DNA from: Paenibacillus dendrobii
GTDB taxonomy: Bacteria > Bacillota > Bacilli > Paenibacillales > Paenibacillaceae
NCBI RefSeq assembly: GCF_009807035.1
Contig: NZ_WUBI01000002.1
Span: 372,001 to 436,000, forward strand
Length of the DNA stretch: 64,000 nt
Direction: 5' to 3'
Made by a program: the position numbers and the translations under genes. Each line of letters begins with the position of its first letter. Position 1 is the stretch's first letter. Under the pieces are notes generated by a model. It was not told the origin of the DNA. It saw only the letters and a list, made by a program, of their open reading frames with translations, and did not search any database. Shown here in pieces: positions 57,417 to 64,000 of this stretch.

Positions 57417-57763
57417 GCAAAAAACTTCAAGGCAACGGACTGTTCGAATCGTCGCGCATGATGCTGCCCGAGCACCGGGAAGCCTATATCCAGCACCAGC
57501 AGCATCTGGTACACCGCAAGCCGCCGCTGATCGACCCGCAGGCTGAAGAGGAAATGGCCCGAGTCATGGCAGAAGCGTTGTATAACCATTCGCCGATTAC
57601 GATAACACTGTTTGATGAACCAGAAGATTTGCAGCTTACCGGTCATGTGCTTCGAATCGATGCATCCCGGAGGCAGATCCGCTGGGGCGGTGATACAGGC
57701 GAGGGACCCGAGTGGATTCGTCTTGACCAAATCATCGATGCAGTGGCGGAAAGCTCCATATAG
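57413..57763 (+). CDS. YolD-like protein
   Basis: This 116-residue partner protein is found beside UvrX-type polymerases in Firmicutes and their phages. The N-terminal signature KLQGNGLFESSRMMLPEHREAY is followed by a helix and a small beta domain (PITITLFDEPEDLQLTGHVLRIDASRRQIRW). YolD proteins have been suggested to regulate or assist the cognate polymerase; the mechanism is not settled. The 4-bp overlap with the polymerase stop means coupled translation. In B. subtilis the order is usually yolD first, then the polymerase; here it is reversed. Confidence 0.85.
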   Translation: MSKKLQGNGLFESSRMMLPEHREAYIQHQQHLVHRKPPLIDPQAEEEMARVMAEALYNHSPITITLFDEPEDLQLTGHVLRIDASRRQIRWGGDTGEGPEWIRLDQIIDAVAESSI

Positions 57764-57849
57764 CGTTACACTGGAGAAAACCAAGCCTGTGTCTGCCCAT
57801 CATGCCCTGGGGCGGATACGGGCCGCCATGGAAGGAGGGCAGATGCCTA

Positions 57850-58527
57850 ATGTGCGGACGCTTTACACTGATTGTATCTCTGGAGGAGCTCATGCTGCGA
57901 TACGAGATGGATCCCGGACACTCCATACCCTATCACCGCCCGCAGTATAATATTGCGCCGACGCAGATGGTTCTATCCATCATTCATGACGGAAACCGTC
58001 TTCGGCTCGGGGAGCTGAAGTGGGGGCTCATTCCTTCTTGGGCCAAAGACAGCAGCATAGGCAGCCGCATGATCAATGCGCGGAGTGAAACCCTGCTTGA
58101 AAAACCAGCCTACAGACTCCCATTCGAACGGAAACGGTGTCTCATCCCGGCTGACGGGTTTTATGAATGGCAAAAGACAGAAAACGGGAAACGCCCTTAC
58201 CGAATCAAGCTGAAAAGCAGCGAACTGTTCAGCATGGCAGGCCTGTATGATATATGGGTACGGGAAGACGGAAGCAAGCTTGCTACCTGCACCGTCATCA
58301 CGACCCGTCCTAATTCGCTGATGGAGCCCATTCATGATCGTATGCCGGTCATTCTGCGTCAAGAGGACGAGCTTCGCTGGGTACGGCGCGGAGCCGCGAA
58401 TACGGAAGAGCTGCAGCAGCTTCTGATTCCTTTTCCGGCTGACGAAATGGAGGCTTATCCCGTAAATACCGAAGTGAATTCAGTTAAAAATGATTCTCCA
58501 CTTTGTATTGAAAAGAGCATCACATAA
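57850..58527 (+). CDS. SOS response-associated peptidase (SRAP; YedK/HMCES-like)
   Basis: SRAP proteins crosslink to abasic sites in single-stranded DNA and protect them. The 225-residue product begins MCGRFT at 57850, so removal of Met exposes the catalytic Cys2. Other family residues are RPQYNIAPTQ (Asn), LKWGLIPSW, MINARSETLLEKPAYR, RCLIPADGFYEW (Glu) and EPIHDRMPVIL (His). The longer frame from 57802 would bury Cys2 and is therefore wrong. It lies 86 bp after the YolD-like gene, completing a DNA-damage cassette with the polymerase, probably on the same LexA-controlled transcript. A terminator follows. Confidence 0.93.
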   Translation: MCGRFTLIVSLEELMLRYEMDPGHSIPYHRPQYNIAPTQMVLSIIHDGNRLRLGELKWGLIPSWAKDSSIGSRMINARSETLLEKPAYRLPFERKRCLIPADGFYEWQKTENGKRPYRIKLKSSELFSMAGLYDIWVREDGSKLATCTVITTRPNSLMEPIHDRMPVILRQEDELRWVRRGAANTEELQQLLIPFPADEMEAYPVNTEVNSVKNDSPLCIEKSIT

Positions 58528-58556
58528 CGTCACAAGATATCAAAAGAAACAACGCA

Positions 58557-58606
58557 AAATACCGCTTATTGTTCCCTCATAGGAGGTTGCAACAGGCGGT
58601 ATTTTT
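58557..58606 (+). terminator. Terminator of the SOS cassette
   Basis: AAATACCGC...TTGTT pairs with AACA...GGCGGTATTTTT, with a long loop, followed by a T-run. It lies about 30 bp after the SRAP stop. Confidence 0.75.
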
Positions 58607-58634
58607 GCTGTCCTTAGCGTGTATGTGAAGCCGG

Positions 58635-59021
58635 TTATTCTACAATGATTTTACCAACCATGCTGTCATGGCCGGCGCCGCACATTACGGAGCAATGAAA
58701 TTCATGTTCCCCGGCTTTATCAGCCGTAAACTCAGCGGAACCATCTTTTTGCAGGTTCACGTTGAAATCGGAAATTTCGAGACCGTGAGCGCCTTCTTTA
58801 TTTTCAAGCGTAATTTTCACTTTATCGCCCTTTTTAACTTTGATCTCCGCAGGCTCAAATTGGAAGTTGGTCGCCGTAACTTTGATCTCCTGAGTTCCTC
58901 CAGCGCTTGTGCCGCCCGAAGAAGACGTATTGCCCGATGTGTTGCTATTGGTCTTGCTGCCGCAAGCGCTGAGCGCAAATACCAACAACAAAGTTAACCC
59001 CAATGTCATCCATTTCTTCAT
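58635..59021 (-). CDS. CuA-type cupredoxin lipoprotein
   Basis: This 128-residue lipoprotein has lipobox LSAC (Cys20), a Ser/Gly linker of about 25 residues, and a cupredoxin domain. The copper loop reads CSVMCGAGHDSM, that is C-x3-C-x3-H-x2-M, with a further His in GAHGLEI. This is the binuclear CuA set of cytochrome oxidase subunit II and nitrous oxide reductase, not the single-Cys type 1 site. No oxidase membrane helices or subunit I gene are present, so it is a stand-alone CuA domain. It may pass electrons or copper outside the membrane. GGGAGG precedes the ATG. It is monocistronic. Confidence 0.8.
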   Translation of the reverse strand: MKKWMTLGLTLLLVFALSACGSKTNSNTSGNTSSSGGTSAGGTQEIKVTATNFQFEPAEIKVKKGDKVKITLENKEGAHGLEISDFNVNLQKDGSAEFTADKAGEHEFHCSVMCGAGHDSMVGKIIVE

Positions 59022-59215
59022 GTCTAGACCTCCCAGTAAAATAATAATGAATGTAACACGTATTACTTAAACCAATTGACCTCATGCTAATCAAATTCTG
59101 ATGTACACTTGATCCATTCGACTTACCCGGCAGCAGCACTTCAACCGTAAGATGTCTTCCCTTCACCTGTATTATTTTTGACCAGTAGCAGACGAACTAT
59201 GCAAGCTTCCTGCAT

Positions 59216-59266
59216 AAAAAAAAGACCTTTCAGGGAAATACCGGATACGGTATTCCTCAAAAGGTC
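59216..59266 (-). terminator. Terminator of the recG-spoVIF transcript
   Basis: On the minus strand GACCTTTTGAGG...ATACCG pairs with CGGTAT...CCTGAAAGGTC and is followed by T8. Confidence 0.88.
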
Positions 59267-59300
59267 ACCCAAATCGTATTGCTATGGTTTATCTCCAGCA

Positions 59301-59588
59301 CTACCGGAACATGCCCCAAAGCTTAATTAAATGAAATGTATTATTCGGATCAATCCGCTGAGCCACCACAAAACGAACGATCTGCTGTTCTTCGGCTTGT
59401 GTTAAAGGCTCTTTTAATACTCCCGCCGCCGATTTGACCAGGCGCTGAACCTTTGCCGGATCCTGCAGATCAAATTTGCTGACGCCCTCAATAATTCCCT
59501 TTACCCGTTCCTTGGTCGCTGGAGTCTTCATTTTTTGCTTAATTCTGGCTACTAACGCAGGACTGATTCCATACTGCTGATAACCCAA
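59301..59588 (-). CDS. SpoVIF-family sporulation protein
   Basis: This 95-residue helical protein resembles SpoVIF (YjcC), a late sporulation factor needed for coat assembly in B. subtilis. The match is to the KFDLQDPAKVQRLVKSAAGVL...QAEEQQIVRFVVAQRIDPNNT region, including the spacing of the two conserved helices. The frame stays open to a TTG at 59621, but GGGAGG lies 10 nt before the TTG at 59588, which gives a better start. It lies 66 bp downstream of recG on the same strand. A sigma-G or sigma-K promoter was not identified, so developmental expression is inferred from the family. Confidence 0.75.
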   Translation of the reverse strand: MGYQQYGISPALVARIKQKMKTPATKERVKGIIEGVSKFDLQDPAKVQRLVKSAAGVLKEPLTQAEEQQIVRFVVAQRIDPNNTFHLIKLWGMFR

Positions 59589-59654
59589 AACATTGGCACC
59601 TCCCGTCAAATTCCAATTCAACTAAGTATATGACGTGGTGCCTGTCCCATGTGC

Positions 59655-61706
59655 CTAATCTACCAAATCTCCCTGAAAAATCTGTTCCTGCTGCAGAAAA
59701 TCCCTGAGCGCGCCATAAGTCTGAGAGGTCCAAAATTCACTTTCTCCCACTAGCTGCGATGCATCATCCCTTGCCTTCTCCAGTACGGCAAAGTCGCTGA
59801 CCATATCCGCCAGACGGAATTCCGGGAGTCCGCTTTGCTTCGTTCCGAAAAAATCCCCGGGCCCTCTAAGCTCCAAATCCCGGCGGGACACCTCAAAGCC
59901 GTCATCCGTCTCCGTCATGACATTCATCCGTTCTTGACCGACTTCAGACTTAGGATCCGCGATGAGCACGCAATAGGATGCATGTTGTCCGCGTCCTACC
60001 CTCCCACGCAGCTGATGCAGCTGCGACAAGCCGAAACGGTCTGCATCCATGATGACCATGAGCGTCGCATTCGGCACATCTACACCTACTTCCACAACCG
60101 TGGTGGACACGAGCAGCTGCACTTCATTTTCATTGAAGGCCCGCATGACTTCTTCCTTTTCCGCAGGAGTCATCCGGCCATGCAGCAAACCGATCCGGTA
60201 TTTTGGGAAAGCCTGCTGCATCTGAATATGCAAGTCAATCGCGTTTTGTACATCCAGCTTTTCGGACTCCTCGATTAAAGGACAAATCAAATAAGCTTGT
60301 CTTCCCTGGTCTATTTCCTTGGAAATAAAACCAAGCACGCGATCCATCATGTCATGCTTGACCCAATAGGTCGTGATCGGAATCCGGCCCTTCGGGCGTT
60401 CGGATAACGTCGAGACGTCCATATCCCCGAAAGCTGTAATTGCCAGCGTCCGTGGGATAGGCGTAGCCGTCATCGTCAGCACGTCCGGGTTATAGCCTTT
60501 TCGCCGTAATATGCTGCGTTGATTGACACCAAACCGGTGCTGTTCATCCGTCACCACAAGACCCAGCTGCCGGAAGAATACATCCTCCTGTATCAAAGCA
60601 TGCGTTCCCACCACAATGTCGATCATGCCCATTTGCAGCGATGCCAGCAGATCTTTTCGCTTGCGCCCATTTACGCTTCCTGTCAGCAAGCCTACCGATA
60701 TGCCAAATGGCTCAAACAGCTTTTGCAAAGAGCGCATATGCTGCTCGGCAAGGATTTCAGTCGGTACCATCAGAGCCCCCTGAAAACCGGAACGTACCGC
60801 ACCATACAGAGCAATGGCTGCAATCACGGTCTTACCTGATCCTACATCCCCCTGTAACAGCCGATTCATACAGTAGGGGGACCGCATATCCTGCAAAATC
60901 TCAAGTTCCACCTTTTTCTGCGCATCCGTCAGCTCAAAAGGCAAACTTCGCACAAATTCCCTCATGGTCTTGTTGTCCACCGTATGCACGATTCCATCCA
61001 TTCGTCTGCGGTTTAAGGCCCGGTAAGCCTGCATTTTCAGTTGGAAAAGGAACAGCTCCTCGTAAACCATGCGTTCACGCCCCAGCTGCCCTTCCCGCGT
61101 ATCATTCGGTTGATGGATGGTAGCAATCGCCTGCTTGCGCGGCATAAAATGGTATTTTTGCATAATCGTTTGCGGAAGGATCTCCGGGATCATTTCACCA
61201 TATTGGGTGAGTGCCTGTCCCAATGTCTTGCGCATCCACGACTGCGTGATTTTGCCTCCGATGGAATATACCGGCTGCAGCGTTCCGCTTCGCCAAGCGC
61301 CCTGGTCCGGAAACTCCGATTCGGACACCGTCATCTGCATTCTGCGCTGATCCCACTTGCCCACGAGAACGATCTCCCTGCCGCTCGTTAATTGATCACG
61401 CAGAAAGTGACGGTTGAACCAGGTAGCCGTAAACATCCACTGCTCAGCCATCATTTTGCAACTTAGCCTGGATTTCCGCCCGTAACGCTGCAGTACGGGA
61501 ATGCCCATAATTTTGGCTTGGATGGTGACTTTATCCCCATCCTTGACTTCGCTGAGTGAACGCAGGCGATAATCCTCGTAACGAAAAGGATAATACTCAA
61601 GTAAATCTTTAACCGTAGAGATGCCAAAGGCGTGAAGCTCTCCTTCTTTGAGAGCACTCACGCCGCGCACCTGACGGATTGAAATTTGATTCAAACTAAG
61701 ACTCAT
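59655..61706 (-). CDS. recG: ATP-dependent DNA helicase RecG
   Basis: RecG remodels stalled replication forks and Holliday junctions. The 683 residues contain the N-terminal wedge/OB domain (about 1-160, KDGDKVTIQAKIMGIPVLQRYG). A helicase core follows with Walker A in LLQGDVGSGKTVIAAIA, the DEQH-type box VTDEQHRFGV, TMTATPIPRTLA, and motif VI HQLRGRVGRG. The C-terminal TRG-like segment DLELRGPGDFFGTKQSG is typical of RecG. Start ATG 61706 follows GAGGG with a 6-nt gap; the ATG at 61712 overlaps that site. It is 14 bp from degV, so the two are probably cotranscribed. Confidence 0.97.
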   Translation of the reverse strand: MSLSLNQISIRQVRGVSALKEGELHAFGISTVKDLLEYYPFRYEDYRLRSLSEVKDGDKVTIQAKIMGIPVLQRYGRKSRLSCKMMAEQWMFTATWFNRHFLRDQLTSGREIVLVGKWDQRRMQMTVSESEFPDQGAWRSGTLQPVYSIGGKITQSWMRKTLGQALTQYGEMIPEILPQTIMQKYHFMPRKQAIATIHQPNDTREGQLGRERMVYEELFLFQLKMQAYRALNRRRMDGIVHTVDNKTMREFVRSLPFELTDAQKKVELEILQDMRSPYCMNRLLQGDVGSGKTVIAAIALYGAVRSGFQGALMVPTEILAEQHMRSLQKLFEPFGISVGLLTGSVNGRKRKDLLASLQMGMIDIVVGTHALIQEDVFFRQLGLVVTDEQHRFGVNQRSILRRKGYNPDVLTMTATPIPRTLAITAFGDMDVSTLSERPKGRIPITTYWVKHDMMDRVLGFISKEIDQGRQAYLICPLIEESEKLDVQNAIDLHIQMQQAFPKYRIGLLHGRMTPAEKEEVMRAFNENEVQLLVSTTVVEVGVDVPNATLMVIMDADRFGLSQLHQLRGRVGRGQHASYCVLIADPKSEVGQERMNVMTETDDGFEVSRRDLELRGPGDFFGTKQSGLPEFRLADMVSDFAVLEKARDDASQLVGESEFWTSQTYGALRDFLQQEQIFQGDLVD

Positions 61707-61720
61707 TTCCATCCCTCATT

Positions 61721-62578
61721 TTAAGTTGGCCATATAAATACAGCCAGGGTCCCGGGTCCAACATGACTGCCGACAACCGGACCGACATTGGTGAGCACGA
61801 CTTCTCCCAGACTGTAATGCCGGGATAGCTCTTCCAGTACCGGATCGGCTGAAGCCGGGTCTGCCGTATGACCTACTGCCACGTTAATGTTTTGAATACT
61901 GCCCAGATCCTCCTGGAACCGTTCAATCATGCGGGCTATTGCCTTTTTGCGGCCTCTGACCTTTTCCACCGCATAAATGATGCCTTCATCGTCGATGGAC
62001 AGAATCGGCTTGATGTTCAGCAGGTTGCCAATGATGGCTGCCGCTTTGCCGATCCGCCCGCCTTTTTGCAAATATTCCAATGTATCCACCAGAAAATAGA
62101 GCTTGCGCTGTTGACGCATCTGTTCCACGGATGAAAGGATCTCATCCGCGTTCTTACCTTCCAACGCTAACCGGGCCGCATGGACAACCAGCAGTCCAAA
62201 ACCATAGGAAGCCGATCTGGAGTCTACCACCGTAATTTCCGGCGGGTCCTCCATCAGTGATTTGGCAAGGACTGCAGATTGATACGTTCCGCTCAATCCC
62301 GATGATATATGGATGGAAATAATCGGACTGCCAGGATGCATGGTCATAATGTCCTGATACACATGCATATAATCGGCAGGAGAAGCCTGCGACGTCGTAG
62401 GCAGCTGTTCCGACTGGACAAGCCGTTTGTAGAACACCTCAGCTGAAATATCTACGCCGTCCTGGAAGGTTTCTTCGCCAAACATCAAGCGAAGCGGCAC
62501 GACGTGAATATCATATTTGCTGACCAGCTCTTCCGGTATGTCAGCGGTGCTGTCGGTCACAATTACCGCATGAGTCAT
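61721..62578 (-). CDS. DegV-family fatty-acid-binding protein (FakB-like)
   Basis: DegV/FakB proteins bind a fatty acid and present it to the kinase FakA for phosphorylation, letting exogenous fatty acids enter phospholipid synthesis. The 285 residues show VTDSTADIPEEL, TTSQASPADYMHVYQD, the fatty-acid carboxylate site ISSGLSGTYQSA, DSRSASYGFGLLV, and DTLEYLQKGGRIGKAAA. The start ATG 62578 follows AAGGAGG. The FakA-like gene lies upstream on the same strand with a 150-bp gap. This supports a kinase-binding-protein pair, although genomes usually carry several DegV copies. Confidence 0.92.
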   Translation of the reverse strand: MTHAVIVTDSTADIPEELVSKYDIHVVPLRLMFGEETFQDGVDISAEVFYKRLVQSEQLPTTSQASPADYMHVYQDIMTMHPGSPIISIHISSGLSGTYQSAVLAKSLMEDPPEITVVDSRSASYGFGLLVVHAARLALEGKNADEILSSVEQMRQQRKLYFLVDTLEYLQKGGRIGKAAAIIGNLLNIKPILSIDDEGIIYAVEKVRGRKKAIARMIERFQEDLGSIQNINVAVGHTADPASADPVLEELSRHYSLGEVVLTNVGPVVGSHVGPGTLAVFIWPT

Positions 62579-62728
62579 GCGAGTGGCCTCCTTTGACTGA
62601 TTTAACTATTTAAAATGAATGAAGGTCAGTTCCGCTGGTATCATAAATCCATCATACTATTGGTTTAGTGAAAATATCCGTCTTTCCCTTCATTCATTTT
62701 TATCTAAAGACTTCATTGATGTTGTAGG

Positions 62729-64000
62729 CTAGGACTCTACCGAAAAAATATAATAATATACCGGCTGCCCGCCTTGGTGTACTTCCACTTCTGCGTTCGG
62801 ATAATTCTCCGCAAGCCAATCCGCCAATTCAGCCGTCATCTCGTTTTGCGTTTCTTCACCGGCAAGTACGGTTACGATCTCGTCCCCGCTCACAAGCATC
62901 TTGGACAAAAGTTCCTGGCACGAGCCCAGTAGCCCTTCTGCCGCTGCAACAATCTTCGAGTTCTCAATGCCGATGTATTGTCCAGCCTTGATATCCAGAT
63001 TATCAATCTGGGTATCACGTACCGCATAAGTCACCTGGCCTGACTTGATATGCGCGATGGCCTCCATCATATTATCGGTATTGATGTCCTGCATTTCCTC
63101 CTCGGAGAATGCGAAAGCGGCAGCAATACCTTGCGGAATGCTCTTGCTTGGAATCACCGTAACGCTGCGCTCGCCTTCAAGAAGCTCTGCAGCTTGTTGT
63201 GCGGCAAGTACAATATTGGAATTGTTCGGCAAAATATAGATGTGCTGCGCCGATATGGAGCCAATCGCATTAACAAAATCCTCGGTGCTCGGATTCATGG
63301 TCTGACCGCCGGAAAGCACTGCATCCACGCCGAGACTTTTGAAAATGTCCGCAATACCCTGACCGGAAGCTACCGCGATAAACCCGTACGGAGCCATTTC
63401 GTCTGCCGGCGGCGTTGCAGGAGCCTGCTCGCGTGAATGCTCGATCGGATCGACAGGCATTTCAGCAAAAAGTTCGGGCATTGGCGCAATATCCAAACCG
63501 GTTGTCAGCAAATCGCGGTGCTGTTCACGCATGTTCAGAATATGAATCTGGGTGATCTCGCCATAACGGAGAGCAAGATTCAGCACCTCGCCCGGAGCCT
63601 TGGAATGTACATGCACTTTGATCAGCTCATCATCGGCAATAATAATAATGGAATCGCCATTCAATGATAACGCTTTCCTGAATTGATCCTCATCAAAATG
63701 CGCTGTGCCCACGCCTCCAAGCTGCCGGTTAATAAAAAATTCCATATCGTACAGGAATTCAATGTCTTCTGTTTCTATTTTCGATTGTGCAAGCTCAGGC
63801 CGGTCCATAAATACAGGAGCTGCGGATTCCACCACACCGGCAGAAGCCGTTTCCTGATGATTTACGTTGTATGCTTGTCTATCTGCTGGCCGAGACGAGT
63901 ATTCAGGCGCTGCCTGCATTCCCTGGAGGTAGCGAAGGAAACCTTCATAAATATAAACCAGCCCTTGTCCCCCTGAGTCCACTACGCCGACCTGCTTTAA
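62729..64000 (-). CDS. fakA: Fatty acid kinase FakA (YloV/DhaL-type), C-terminal part
   Basis: FakA phosphorylates fatty acids bound to FakB proteins. The gene runs off the right edge; the last 423 codons are visible. They begin with LKQVGVVDSGGQGLVYIYEGFL, the end of the nucleotide-binding DhaL domain, where DSGGQG is the family signature. The middle domain has the TEDIEFLYDMEFFI and GDSIIIIADDELIKVHVHSKAPGEVL motifs. The C-terminal domain follows, with FIAVASGQGIADIFKSLGVDAVLSGGQTMNPSTEDF, GSISAQHIYILPNNSNIVLAAQQA and TYAVRDTQID. The 5' third lies beyond 64000. Its neighbours degV and recG match the Firmicute arrangement. Confidence 0.94.
   Translation of the reverse strand, partial: LKQVGVVDSGGQGLVYIYEGFLRYLQGMQAAPEYSSRPADRQAYNVNHQETASAGVVESAAPVFMDRPELAQSKIETEDIEFLYDMEFFINRQLGGVGTAHFDEDQFRKALSLNGDSIIIIADDELIKVHVHSKAPGEVLNLALRYGEITQIHILNMREQHRDLLTTGLDIAPMPELFAEMPVDPIEHSREQAPATPPADEMAPYGFIAVASGQGIADIFKSLGVDAVLSGGQTMNPSTEDFVNAIGSISAQHIYILPNNSNIVLAAQQAAELLEGERSVTVIPSKSIPQGIAAAFAFSEEEMQDINTDNMMEAIAHIKSGQVTYAVRDTQIDNLDIKAGQYIGIENSKIVAAAEGLLGSCQELLSKMLVSGDEIVTVLAGEETQNEMTAELADWLAENYPNAEVEVHQGGQPVYYYIFSVES

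Noticed and set aside
1..64000. CRISPR arrays, rRNA or tRNA genes, insertion sequences, prophage or integrase genes
   Set aside because: None was seen by reading both strands. Short repeats found are hairpins, operators or paralogous gene motifs.

Overview
The window looks like the chromosome of a Gram-positive, spore-forming facultative anaerobe, most probably a Paenibacillus. The signs are lipoproteins with Gram-positive lipoboxes, SpoVIF, an Fnr with a C-terminal cysteine cluster, Zur, a YesM/YesN-type two-component pair, a T-box and a Mn(II) riboswitch. Protein families match Bacillus subtilis proteins throughout, but the gene order does not. No rRNA, tRNA, CRISPR array, insertion sequence or prophage was seen. 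Assignments come from reading the sequence and recalling family motifs; no database search was run.

Layout. 0-4.5 kb: the start of a T-box leader running off the left edge, zur-yidD, and a Fur-controlled siderophore uptake locus (binding protein opposite two permeases, no ATPase). 4.5-13 kb: a secreted stalk-domain protein, NagZ, and a binding protein with a two-component system that may sense amino-sugar oligomers. 13-20.3 kb: the anaerobic block adhE-pflB-pflA with fnr divergent. 20.4-28.6 kb: a secreted barrel-like protein, YlbL, a stand-alone IF-3 paralogue, nirB-nirD and small genes. 28.6-36 kb: sugar oxidoreductase, epimerase and ThuA genes with an AraC regulator, plus a decayed dehydrogenase. 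36-45 kb: a TerC protein under a Mn riboswitch, MsrAB, a MarR-controlled exporter, Amj, and a YitT protein behind a long structured leader next to hmp. 45-55.5 kb: small genes, then a six-gene extracellular polysaccharide operon on the minus strand. 56-58.5 kb: an SOS cassette (Y-family polymerase, YolD-like, SRAP). 58.6-64 kb: a CuA lipoprotein, SpoVIF, and recG-degV-fakA.

How genes work together. The clearest theme is oxygen and nitrogen-oxide response. Fnr-type dyads (TGTGA-N6-TCACA) lie in front of fnr, pflB, nirB and hmp. At nirB and hmp the dyad centre is exactly 41.5 bp upstream of the start site predicted from the -10 box, the class II activator position. adhE has a related dyad that fits Rex at least as well. 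The adhE-pflB gap holds two Fnr boxes that together form a perfect 16-bp inverted repeat. A second theme is DNA damage: LexA-type boxes precede the polymerase cassette and a separate small unknown gene. A third is the cell surface: the polysaccharide operon has an upstream dyad and a candidate pseudoknot attenuator, and its last gene is a paralogue of the secreted protein at 20.7 kb.

The most unusual signals are in RNA and operators. They are two tandem terminators after the Mn aptamer joined by a 12-nt complementarity, an unclassified roughly 264-nt leader before yitT, a MerR-type promoter with a 19-bp spacer and no local MerR gene, and the Fnr double palindrome.
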